Assembly (NCBI RefSeq): GCF_002078875.1
Contig: NC_034409.1
Location: forward strand, 13,024,434 to 13,088,433
DNA from: Numida meleagris
Lineage: Eukaryota; Chordata; Aves; Galliformes; Numididae
DNA: 64,000 nucleotides
Direction: 5' to 3'
In this document: piece after piece, positions 10,911 to 23,200 of the stretch
Layout of the letters: each line of letters begins with the position of its first letter
Position numbering within the stretch: the first letter of the stretch is position 1
The notes under the pieces: generated by a model
Told to the model about the DNA's origin: nothing
Database searches by the model: none
What the model saw: the letters and a program-made list of their open reading frames with translations, nothing else
Made by a program: the position numbers and the translations under genes

Positions 10911-13573
10911 TTGTGGGGACCAGAGCCAAAAGGTGACATCCCCTCCTGGGGATGATTCCTGGGCACCACAGGGCTCAGGTAATGAAAAAAAACAATTGTC
11001 CACAAAGTAAAGCTCAAATTCCATGGAAGATGTCACAGTGAGAGGGACTCACAGCAAAGACCACATATAAAGATGTAGCATTTAGATTATGCTGACAAAA
11101 ATAAAAATCTGAGTATCAAACAAATGTTCTCTATTTCTATTGTACTTCACAGGAGTAGGAAGCACTGCTTCAGCCACAAAAAGGCAAGTTAGCGTTTATT
11201 AATAACATTTCAATTTAATGTTGTCTGTCTCGTTTAAATGACACAGGTACTGTTCTTGTTGCACGTGAAACGGTACAGCAGTGCTCTACTCTAACAGCAG
11301 TGCTCTAGCTGCATATGCTCTTTTCCTTCCAAAATCTGCTTTTTAAAAAAGGTCATTTCATTGCATTGGCTTTCTGAAATGCTTCAGATCTATTGTTTGT
11401 CCTTAGGGCACAAAAATTACAAGATCTGCTTATGAAGAGTGTAAGCCATTTTCCCTTGATTAGAATGATTCTTAAACTACATGCAGCTTCGTACACTGCT
11501 ATCAGTTTCTGTTTCCTTGCATGTCATGGCTACTCTAATTAGAGTGATAGTTTCTCCCTTTCTCATTCCGAAAACTATGACAGAACTGCATTTCAAAAAA
11601 ACACATCAAGAAATAACTGCAGGTAAGATGGACTAGGATTCACTGTGAAGTGCAGTCCTTCTATGTCTAGAATTATTATTAATTTTTTTTGTAAAACAAC
11701 ACACTTTTGTTCACATGGTTTGTAAGAGTCCATAAAACCAGGCCTACAATTATTTGCCCTGAAAATATCCACTTAACGACATCCCATTTTTATCAGTTTC
11801 AGAGTTCATGGTCTTTTTCTGGTACAAATAATCACTGTTAAGAGGTTTTATTTTCTGATAAACAAAGATAACACTGAATTTGTTCCTTTATTAGTAAAGC
11901 AAGGAGGAATTTCTTGTCAATTAAAATAGGCAATGAGGATAAAGACGAAGCACGACGTCTTGTTTGTACTAGACAGTGATTCATGAAAGTGAGCATTAGT
12001 TGAATGAAGTTTTAACATATTTTGATCTACGGGTGGGATTTTTAAAATTACAGGCATTGTTTTCTTTGAAGCTATTTATATTTCATTTCACCTATCAAGA
12101 AATACATGGGATAAGGACAAAAGCATAATTGTAAATAGATTACAATAGGTAGGACTCAAGAACCTGGCCCTCTCATCACTGATCAGCAGATGCCTCCATT
12201 GGAAATTGCAAATGAATTCAGTTCAAAATTAAATGCTTTTGGAGTCATTCACTGGAGTCTGGAATTCAGCCTTTAAATACACATGGGAAACCATCAAATG
12301 TGAGTCAATAACGCAGCACATGAAAAGCCACTCGTCCTGGCGAGACTCTTCTGCACCAGCTTTTGAGAAAGTACTTCAGAGGGTTTGCAATAGCACAAAT
12401 TCCACAGCCAGCATAAAATCAGACAGTGTTAACAAGAACCTTTCCTCCCTTTCTTATCCTTTACCATTAGGATAATGTTAAATAGAATTTCACTTAATAA
12501 ATTGATTTACTTATTAAATAAAAAAGTTCCTCTCTGTAATTTTTAAGCTACACTTTAAGCTGCACTTCAGCTGATTCTAAGGCAGAGCTATGAAGTGTTT
12601 TGTTAGCCAAAACAGACAATGCCCAAAGTCTCAGAAGGTGAAAAACACCCGTCCAGACTGAGACATTGTAGACGTGCTGCACAAGTGGGGCCTGGCTCCC
12701 TGCTGGAGCTCTGCCTGGCCCAGCCCACGGAGCTCAGGGTATGGGACATCCCTTTGCCTTAGGGAACTCTCATTCCCTGTGCTTCACCAGCTGTACTGAC
12801 ACACAGCAATGTCCAGTACCATCTGAAATGCATGGTGGATTGGGTAGAGGACGGATATGATGCAAGACCTACTGGGGATCCCTGAGTGCCTCTGGCAGGT
12901 GGCCAGGTATCAATGGCCCTGGGCTCCCACTGATCATAACAGAGCATACCATGCAGATGTGTGAATGTACATCTTGGCCCAGCTGGTGTTTTTATATCTC
13001 TTTAAGGTAACATTTTGTAACTCAGCAGTATCCACCTTCCTAAAGAGAAGGGCAGAAAGGAAGAGATAAGGAACTCACACAAACATCAGTTGATTTTTTG
13101 CAAATAGTTTCTCTCAGAGGACATAATTTTGGATTTCCTTCATGAGTGTAAAAATCCATACTTCAGTGATTACTTTCCACTTAACTAAATCTATGCTGGA
13201 ATTATTACCAAGAACCCTGAAGTCATTTTTCATAAGTGCACAATAAATCTCCCTATTTTACTGACAAATGGTGATGCCATAAAGCCCAGTCATATGAAAA
13301 GGTAAGGAAAATAACCAGTTGTAGCACCTTATAAATGTTTTAGTTCACTAACACACCACTCTGTTGGCCCTGAAGGACAAGGGCTTGCCCTACCAAGCAC
13401 ATGATATAATTCACATAATGAATAATATTACCGATACCAAGTTGTACAGTTGTCCTTGCAGCATCTGCATTTCCAGTGCTTTATATGTTTTATAGTCTTA
13501 CATCATTCCGTCAAGTAAAGAAGCAACTGCGGCACAAATTTGGGGTTTTCTGGCGCTCACTACAACACAGGAG
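10911..13573. other. Unique non-coding DNA
   Basis: No repeat or gene is recognised. The part from 12650 to 12960 is more GC-rich, but its short ORFs have no recognisable domain. Confidence 0.5.
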
Positions 13574-13890
13574 ATTCATAGAATCATAGAATAGCCTGGG
13601 TTGAAAAGGACCACAATGATCATCTCATTTCAGCCCCCCTGGCTGAGTGCAGGGTCGCCAACCACTAGACCAGGCTGCCCAGGCCACATCTAGCCTGGCC
13701 TTGAATGCCTGCAGGGACTGGGCATCCACAACCTACTTGGGCAACCTGTTCCAGTGTGTCACCACCTTCTGAGTGAAAAACTTCCTCCTAATATCTAACC
13801 TAAACCTCCTCTTAGTTTAAAACCATTCCCCTTTGTCCTATCACTATCCAACCATGTAAACAGCTGTTCACCTCCTGTTTATAAGCTCCC
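13574..13890 (-). repeat. CR1 LINE 3' fragment, antisense
   Basis: Begins with attcatagaatcataga, the reversed CR1 tail, followed by reverse-complement CR1 blocks ('gaccaggctgcccaggccac', 'gggactgggcatccacaacc', 'cccctttgtcctatcactat'). The break at its 5' end coincides exactly with a TTTA microsatellite. Confidence 0.92.
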
Positions 13891-13891
13891 T

Positions 13892-13895
13892 GTAT

Positions 13896-13926
<31 letters not shown>

Positions 13927-13928
13927 TT
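13892..13928. repeat. (TTTA)n microsatellite
   Basis: About nine uninterrupted TTTA units abut the truncated 5' end of the CR1 fragment. The length suggests it is likely to vary among individuals. Confidence 0.95.
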
Positions 13929-13929
13929 C

Positions 13930-15593
13930 CTGTCACTTAACTTTGAATTTCCAGTGTGTTGAGGTTCACAGCTGAGCTACTCACCTCAGTTCCTACTGAA
14001 ATCAGTGGCAAGAAATAATGACTTGGAGACAAATCATCTGTCTAGGCTAGATGGCCATAGCAGGGTAACATGACCATTGTCCCCAAAATGCCCGTTTCTG
14101 TCCCCAGAGCAGAAAGGGAGCTAGGGGGAACCAACTCAGCTGTTTGCCACAACTCCCTGTCATAACTAAATATGACAGATGTCTTTCAACATTCCTTTGA
14201 ATGAATAGCAGCTAGTGTCAGAAAATTAGACCTTCAGAAGTACTTTGCATGTCAGTGTCAGTCGCTGGAAAACAGGGCACTTTAAGGCACATCTGTGTGT
14301 GAATGCCTCAGCTTCCAGCCAGTCACCCAAATCCCCCACACAGAAAGTATTGAATGAACGGGATCCTCAGAACTGGATGAGGAAATCCATCTATGGGTAA
14401 AATACAGAAGAAAACCTTAAAAATTCCTGGTTTTAAAAATGTAAAGTTGTAATAATTAAGTCTTCCAGAAATATTTATTCAGGATAGAAAAATGTAACAG
14501 TTCTTGAATCTTGCGTATACTGCTCAGTTAGAGTATTTCAGCAGAGCAAATAAATGTTTATTCAGACCGTGCTAAGCAAAAAGTACTTTAGATTATCACA
14601 CATTTGATACATTCTTCAGTGCAAATCTGAATTTCATATTCAAGCTAAATCTTCAGCCAAACTTCAATTAGAAACTAGCATGCATCTCTTTTATAATCCC
14701 AGGGAAAACTGCAGCTAAAGCAGCTTTCTTCTGTGCAGTACATCCAAGTTTATTTTGGTTGGGCTCTGGCAAATTATGACTGAAGATTTTTTAAAGAGTT
14801 CATTACATCTTTGCCCTCCGTAAGCAAATATTTTGACAGAGCTGCTTGAATGACTGAATTATGACTACTGTGTGTTCACCAGTCCCTCTGATACCATTTA
14901 TTACATGTTCAGTGATAAATTTAAGCAAGTAGTTAACAAGAAAGAGTCTTAATCAAGACCTTTATTATGCAATCTAGTAAAGTTTCATTTCTAAAGAGAA
15001 AATAATGGATTTTTTATATGTGCTGAGTAAGCAGATGGAATATTTCAACAGATCCACCATTCACATCAAAATTAAAAATTTAAGCTTAATCTTTCTAAGA
15101 ATTAAGACTTGCAGAACAACTTTTTTTTTCTACTCTAGATCTCATTAACACTTGTATTCTTCATCTTAACAGCTATTGCTGTCAGTATTTATTGATTCAG
15201 TCTTCTGATAATTACCTCATCTTTTCAGCATGTCAGAGGATGTCAAGGTGACTATGATGCCATGTGACTGGAGTATGACTCTAATGTCACAATGTATTTG
15301 TGTCAATTTTTTTGTCCAGAAACAGGCATATAACAAATCTCAGAGTGTTACAAAAGCAAAAAAAAAGGACTTTATTCATAAACTGCTACTTTAAAAGGTT
15401 CATTATTTCCAGTAATGCTGGCAAAGTAGCATTGTCAAGTAATTATTTAAACAGTTTTATTTAAATAAAGTAGAACACAACTAAAGTGCTCAGACCATAT
15501 GTTCCCAAAACACGAGATCTTTCAACATTCAGCTACTTAATTTGATATGATTAGGAAAAAAATCATTCTCAAACACCTGCAAAATGTCTTTAC
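13930..15593. other. Unique AT-rich DNA, probably intron or flank of a minus-strand gene
   Basis: No repeat is recognised. The sequence lies just downstream, in minus orientation, of the candidate exon at 15594-15770 and would be intron if that exon is real. Confidence 0.4.
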
Positions 15594-15770
15594 CTTCCCA
15601 CAATGAGATCCAATGCCAACTGCCTTGATTTCTCCTGACGTTTGTTTCCTGCAGGCATTCAACAGCTCAGGGTTGGGTTTATGAAGAAAAATGCCTCGGT
15701 GATAGTCTGCCCAAGATGTTAATAATTGCATTATCTTTCCTAATGGGGGCAGGATTACCATATGTTGATT
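15594..15770 (-). CDS. Likely internal coding exon of an unidentified gene
   Basis: On the minus strand an open frame of 59 codons ends exactly at a donor, AAG|gtaaag (gt at 15592-15593). It starts after the AG of caagag, giving 177 bp with phase 0 at both ends. Part of the peptide reads MVILPPLGKIMQLLTSWADY, followed by HRGIFLHKPNPELLNACRKQ and TSGEIKAVGIGSHCGK. The composition is balanced, with Trp, Cys, His and Pro, and several CpGs are kept in an AT-rich flank, both typical of constrained coding DNA. The acceptor is weak: its polypyrimidine tract is short. If the previous AG were used the exon would be 179 bp. I do not recognise the family. The exon lies about 9.5 kb downstream, in minus orientation, of the other exon at 25261-25371 and may belong to the same gene. 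A pseudo-exon is the main alternative. Confidence 0.55.
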
Positions 15771-16392
15771 CTCTTGACAAATGTCTTTTAGAAATCATAC
15801 TTTGTGGGCTATAACATCTTAAAGTTATATTTTTAAGTTAAAGATCATCGTTTCTTTTTACAAGCAAAACTCAGTGTTCATATCAGAGGAGTCTAGCAGT
15901 TCATCAAAATTATTAAAAGCAATCAGTAGGTAAATTAATAAAATGTGAACACATTTTGTTAAAAAAAAAAAAAACAACATTATTCTTTCTCCTTCTCTTT
16001 TAATAACTTTACAAAATAAGGTGCCTGGATTGACACGGGCACCCTGGAATAATGGATTTTGTTCAGTAATAAAATCTGGCTGAGCAGAACTGAGGAACAG
16101 CTCTGTCTCAAGGAGTAAGGATTTCATGTCAGAGCCTGCACTATTTCTTCCTGGTGATTTTGTAGCAAGGACAATTGGACTGAACTTAATGTAGGACCAA
16201 CTCAGACTCTTGCAAGGTGATATTTATGTACGAAGAAGTGCCTTTGGTAATTTTCGCTTCAATCTATCCTTGAATTTTTCAGTCTTTACAATGTAGCGTT
16301 ACATTACAATGTCAGTAAACTTTTTTTCTGTTGTGGCACAAGCTATGTGAGTGACCTTATGTCTGTGCAAAGGTGTAATGCTTTGCCTCATG
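15771..16392. other. Probable intron sequence
   Basis: AT-rich, with an A-run of 14 near 15961. No other structure is seen. Confidence 0.45.
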
Positions 16393-17200
16393 TGTAAGTT
16401 TGCAGATGGCACAGAACTTGTAGGACTGTCTGACATGCCCAAGTTGTGCTGCCATCCAGAGGGACCTCAGCAGGCAGGAGGGGTGGACTGACAGAACCTT
16501 GTGAAGTTCAGCAAGGAGAAGCGCAAAGTCTTGCTCTTGCGGAGGAACAACTCCAGCACCAGGACATGCTGGGGGCACCCAGCTGGAAAGCAGTTCTGCA
16601 GAAAAGGACCTGCAGGTACTGGTGGACACCAAGTTGAACATGAGCCAGCAGTGTGCCCTTGCTGCATTAGACAAAGTACTGCCAGCAGACTGAGGATGTG
16701 ATGTTTCCCATCCACTCAGCGCTGGTGAGGCCACACCTGGAGTGTTGTGTTTAGTTCTGGGCTCTCCAGTACAGGAGAGACATGGACAGAGTCCATGAAG
16801 GTCCATGAAGATGATGAAGGGACTGGAGCACCTCTCTTGTGAGGAAGGCCGAGAGAACTGGGCCAGTTCAGCCTGGAGAAGGGAAGGCACAGGAGGATCT
16901 CCTGCACCACCTGAACGGAGGGTGCAAAGAGGACAGAGCCAGGCTCCTTTCCTGCCCAGTGCCAGGACAAGAGATAATGGACACAAACTGGAACACAGAA
17001 GGTTCCATCTGAACACCAGGAAGTACTGCAGTGCTATGCAGTGATGGATCGTTGGCACAGCTGCCCGGAGGCTGTGGACCTCCAGAAGCCGCCTGGCCGT
17101 GGCGCTGCGTACCTGGTCTGGGTGTCCCTGCTGGGGCAGGGGTTGGGCCAGATGGATGGAAAGATTCCTGCCAGCCTCAGCCACTCCATGATTCTCTGAG
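16393..17200 (+). repeat. CR1 LINE fragment with C-terminal ORF2 remnant, sense
   Basis: About 800 bp of CR1 run from the 'aagtttgcagatggcacaga' block, through 'gtgaagttcagcaaggagaa', 'gtgaggccacacctggagtg' and 'aactggaacacagaaggttc', to 'cactccatgattctctgag'. The reading frame of the reverse-transcriptase tail is broken by stops and small indels. A 275-codon frame on the opposite strand across this element is an artefact of its GC-rich repeat sequence. Confidence 0.92.
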
Positions 17201-20200
17201 GTTCTGACAATCCCCTCCTCTCTCTAAAGCCAACCCTGCCAGCAATGGCTGGGTGGGAACAGCTCCGACTGCTTTTCCATTTGCTCTGTGCAGCAAGTGA
17301 TCTGAGAGGTGGCCCTGCTCTCATGGTACTTCACGGTAGCACAGGCTGAGTAGTTTTCTTCACTGCATGTACTTTAGCACCTGATAAAAATACAGCTGTA
17401 CCAATCATTGCCTACAGTTAATAATTCCCTTTTATTGGTATATTCTTAACATTGGATTACTCTTTTTACAAGACCTGGAGCAGATTTTATTGTGAACTCT
17501 CTCTGAAAACATATAAACAGTTATCAGTCTTAATCACCAGGAACAGACAAGCAAACAGTGAAATCAACTGCTACAACAGGTGATTATAAGGAGCTTTACA
17601 CAGGACTCTTAAAATCCATTGTCCTCTAAGCCTCATCAATTCCTCTTCCAAATAAAACATGTTGGCAGATACGGGGAAAGCAGTCTGATCACAACATTTG
17701 TTTGCCATAATATGCCAGAAATTAGTTTACAAACTTGTCTTCAAAATTACAGAAATAACCATTTCCCAATATCATTTCACATTTACAAGAGGTTTCAATG
17801 CATCTTAATTGGTGAAGTCCAAGAACCCCGTAATTTCAGCTTGAATACGTGATCACTTCCCAATAAACACAAAATATAGGGAAAATAATAGTCCTGGCAC
17901 AACAGGGGAGTCAGGAGAGGCGGCTCTGGCTGATAGTAGCAACACAGCAAATGACAATCATGCATCACAGAAAGGGGCAGAAATAACACAGACAGGCATG
18001 TTAGCAGGGTGATGCTCATGCAGCCACAGAAACATTTGTTTGATATATTCTTGAGGCATACCCACACAGAATGCTGCTTTAAGAAGGCCCTAAATTTTTA
18101 GATGATGGCCATTTTCCCCTACTTTATTAAAGATTCTTCTCTGTTATTAAGAACTGCCATGGAGCTTTAACCTATGAATCCAGCTGAACATAGCTCTCAA
18201 AGCAATGACAATGTATTTTAGATTGCAGTGAGCACTTACAGGCTCAAGCTTGCCCAGGAAATGTGGGATTTCTGGGGCCACTCATGAAAGCAGGCAAGCT
18301 GATTTGATCTCTAAGATTCAGAGGCCTGAAGAGTACCTACAGTGAGGGTTAGGTGTGACATAAATGTTGGGAGCTGCACAGGGCTCCTGAGCTTTTCCTT
18401 TGTCCCAGCCCAGGAACTCTGAACATTTTTCACCTTGACAAAATTTTCCCGTGCGATCACTGCTCAAGTCTTTCTCATTTTTCCGGTGCCAAGTTTGACA
18501 TGTAAGGGCTGATAATGTGGAATTAACTGCAGCTTTTCAACACAACATTGCTGCACAGGGCCGGATATCTCCAAAAGACAGACCACAGCTCTCTTAAGGT
18601 GGATACTGAAATTGCAGGATATTGAAGGTCTTAATCACTGCTATTAATTTAATGGAGATAAAGCCACAAGTGCCATCATATGTGCAGTTGTTTGTTGTAC
18701 TTTTTTTTAAAATAGAAATTCAGAGTGCTATGATTCAAAGCATTCAAAATGCAGCAATTGAAGATGACATTTGAATTTAATGGAATAAGGAGAATGAGAA
18801 AGAATTACATATGTAAAAATGTGTGCATGAGTGTATATTTATTAAAAACATATATTTTATGTCATTAACAAGACCTAAAATTTGTACACTTTGAAAAGCA
18901 TTAGTTACAATTTTTTATAGGTATTAATATAGATAAAAATCACCAAGCTGTCGGTTTATTTTTAATGCAATCCATACCTTACCATGACCAGAATCCCCTT
19001 GGGGATGTGGGGCAGCCACAAAACCGATCACAAAGTTTTACGCTGCTTTTTTTACTATATGCATTTTATTAAAAACTAAAATACAATTTTAAAAAATCCC
19101 ATTAAAATTCAATGATCATCTTAATTTTTCCCTTACCATTTTCTAGCCATCTCAGGGGAGAAAAACAGATGTATATAAGACCTGAAAAACCATTACTACT
19201 GAGTAAATGTATTTGCTGGATTGTACCAGAATCAGCTTCCACATATCAATTAGCATTTTACTTTTGGCTATGTAAAACTGTCTTTAAAGGCATTTTCTAG
19301 TTTAAAAAGTACAGGTGGCCATTTAAAAGCACTACTGTGCTGTAAAATTTCCCTCTGCCTCCACTGCAGCGTCCATTTATCTTCCCATTTGCAAAGCATT
19401 AAGTGGTGCTTGTAGTGTTAAATTCCACCTGCACTCACAAATACAAGCAGTGTTACGTGCACCACATTTTATATAGGTTCATTCTCCTTTTCAAGCTTGG
19501 CCACCTTGACCACGTCATTGCTAATAAGAGCTGCAGGTATATTTGTGAGGTTAAAAGCTTGAATTATTTTACTGTCATCTTCATAATGCTCCAAGGATGT
19601 TTGAAATAAATCATGAAGCAGACACCATAATTCAATTTTATGTATGTTAAATTGCAGAATAACTCAGGGCTTCTCAGCAGATTAGGCAAAATTGGATTTT
19701 GATGTCCAAGAGCCAGGGCTGAGCTACTGCTGCCATGGCATGGAGTTGGCAAGTATAAGAGTGCTTACAGAAATGGATGATGGTGTTCAGGGTGATAGAA
19801 CTGGCTTGTGCCAAACTCAGACTAGGGCAATTTAAGCATTTTTCTGCACAAACTGCCTTTCTGGCTATCCTGATCCTCCACCCCTGGGGTACTACTTCTG
19901 CCTCAGCCAGGTACATGTAGGGAATCTTCCTCTTCAGGAGGTGGACAGTTCCTTGTCAGGAGAGCAGCAATTACTGCTTTTACCATGGTAACATAAATAT
20001 GTTGAGTTAATAAAGCTGAAACCCTTCCCGTAAGTTACATAAGATAGTTAACCATTTTTTTGTAGAAACAGTCAACTTTTGGCCATCAATACATTTATAT
20101 AGTAATTAAATATCTTGGTAGACAAACTTTGAAAGTTTTATGATCATTATGGCTTCGCTACATTCTATTGGCAGAGGGGAGTACCATAAAATCATACTCA

Positions 20201-23200
20201 AATGTAAACTTTCTTGACCAATGTCAGCTTGGCACTAACTTACTATTTAATTGACTGTTAACAAATTCTCCAAGATACGACTACTATACTGATATTTTAT
20301 CTTCCTGTTAATTGGTAATTACGCATTGGCAGGGAAAACAGTGTTTCTTTCCAATTATTCCAGAACTCAGTGATTATTTAAACTTTGCTAATTAGCAGCA
20401 GAGGGCTGGTACAACTTCTGGGCAAATTGTATTTGATAATCCCTATTAAAATATACATGGCAGTAGTTGACTTGTAACAAACTGGAAAAAAAAAGTGGCA
20501 GTTCAAAGGGTATAAGATAGCACGAGGCAAATAGGGGCCCATTAAAACTTCCCCAACTGTTCTAATGAGAATGCCAAGGGTCATTTCTTCCTAGTTTACC
20601 ATCTGTTTGGTTTCTGGCAACTATCTCCGGTGTGAAGCGAGGGTCCGGGAGCCCATTTGGCTTGTCACAAAGTAAACTAGGGATCCACAGCAATTTCAGT
20701 AAGTTACAGAAGTGTACTTCAAGAGCAGTTGTATGTATGTAACTGAAATTTTCTTCTCAAGAACTGGCATTTGCTGATTATTCCTTACTTTTTAAAGCTG
20801 TGAATAAGCAAACAAAGGCAAAGACTAAGCAGGAGGGAGCAGTTTGGTAGGCTCACCTAACAAGAAAAATCCAACAGTTGGTCTTTTTCTATCTCATAAT
20901 GTTAGCGGGAGATATTTTCTTTTATCTGTCAAAACCTGAAAGCAAAACATTACCCAGACACAACAGTGTTTGGCAATGAACTGATGCCAAAACCAAGCCT
21001 CTAGAGGCTCAAAACCATGTGCCCAGTGCAGGAGCAGGAGGAGGGCATGGGCACCTCTGACACCTCCAGTGCCTGCTCTGGACCAATATACCATTGGCAT
21101 AGCCAGAGCACGTCCCGATGCCCTCTTGGAGACAGCAGTGCAAGTGCCCTTTAGCCACTCAGGCACCCCTTTGCCTTTCTTTCTCCAGGGGTGAGATTGG
21201 CAACACTGCCAATGACTCCCATTTACAGTAAATCTGCCCTAAGACTACACATGTCCAGTGAACCAAATCACAAAGATTCTTCAGCCAAAATGTTAAAGGG
21301 CTTTTGGTTTTGGTCTGCATTGCAAACATGTATGCAACCAAAATACCAGTCAGAGGATTACCTGAAGACTGCCTTAATCCTGTCAAAAGGCAACAGAGTA
21401 ATTCAGAAGAAAAAGAGCATAAGATAGGATGTAGTGCCAAGAAATTATTTCTAATGATTGCTCTTCCCAGGCATTCTTCTAGGAAATTTATTGCTCACCA
21501 TACTTTAAGGAATATTTGTAACTCTTTTAAATTAAAATAAAACAAGAAAAAATTCCAGAGACTCAAGGTATTACTTACAGAATTTGTGATGACCTTCATA
21601 ATACAGAAGCAAAGAATAGCAAAACAGGAAAAACTGCAAGATAATATTTTAAAGAATGATCTTTCATATGCTATTGTTGTTTATTTGTTTCCTAGCACAT
21701 GGAATTCCCTTGTTCAGGCCCCAAAATGTTTCCAGATAACATCACTCTCATACACTCTTACAAGTAGCCCACAGAATTAAACAAAACCTAAAATTCATCA
21801 GCAGTTTATGACCTCGCCGTAGATAGGAGACATCTGTTTTAAAAGATAGTAACTTACAAACTATGTAAACTTATGCAGAAAATAAGCCCAAATCTTTCTG
21901 TTAGCCAATTAGGCCCGTGGCAACACTTTCCAGAGCAGGGAGAACTCTGAATCCACTGTCTCTACCACAAATCACAGAACCTGCATACAGTGAAAGGCCC
22001 TTTTAAATTTAGCTTAAAAGTTTAATGTATATATGACTGCTATCATAAAATTACTTGTTAATTCTACACTTATTAAAATGTAAACATCGGTGTAATTATT
22101 AATTATGATTTTACATAAAATTAGATGTATATTTTGGCTAAACTATACAGGCTTACATTTTCTGTAATGAGGACCAATTCAGGTTCTCAGCAGAGGGATT
22201 ATGCTGTAATCTTCTCCTTTAGTAGAAGAAATGATACTGTGCTCGTGCTTTCAAGTGCATATAGTATTGGAGGAACGCAGCTGTATTCTTGTACTTATCC
22301 AGGTTAGATCCAACTACCAACCCCCAGCACCACTGAGCCTTAATCTCATTTGCAAGCCATCATTCTCATCAAAACTGACCACTGCATTTGGAGCTTCCGA
22401 ACATGTTTTTGATTACTCCTCTTTCCTATTTCTCTATAATATTTTTGCAAGAAGTCTGGCAGTGAGAGCCCCAGAATGAACATATGGACATCCCAGCCAT
22501 GTGGGAGAGCAGCTTTGGTTGCTTGGTAAGCCCCCAGTGCAGCTACCAGATGTCCCACACAGTAGAAAAGAGGGAAAACACCATCAAGGGCCCTCAGACT
22601 CAAAAGCATAAGAAGAGAGGAGCACACGGGTGGAGAGATCCTTCAGGAGTCCAAAATGTGTCTCAGGGAAAGTTGGGATATGAATGATGTTGAGGGTATC
22701 AGTGATGATATGGCTTAAAAAAGAGGGAGATGGTGAGCAGGAATGAAGCCTTAAGGACAACACTTATGGATGTGGCAATGAGTCACAGATACACACCCCA
22801 CTAATCAGGACACGAGAGTGGAAACAATACCAGAGAGATGTCATTTTGGATATTTATTTTATGAAAGGGATCATATGTAGACAGAAATACTGTTCTTAAG
22901 AGTTAGATTTAAGGATCATTTCTTTGCTAAAGATCATCACAGCTTGGCTGGTGAGGTTTCTGGTATACATTTATGCTTTATCCTGGTTCCAGTTTCAGCT
23001 TTACAATTTCAGTTTTATCTTTATCTGAACCCAGAGAATGGTTTAGCATGGGACAAAAGATGAATAAATAAGACAAATCTTAAGTTTTATCCCCAAAAGC
23101 TGACTCACTTCCTCCTAAAAGAGTTGTTAGAAAGTTTCCCAAATAAATATTTCACGGAGTTTCATGTTAGTGTAATCCTCCAGAGGAAGCCAAGAACTTT

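Noticed and set aside
16357..17184. 275-codon open frame on the minus strand, the longest in the window
   Set aside because: It runs antisense through a clear CR1 copy; the GC-rich repeat lacks stops in this frame by composition.
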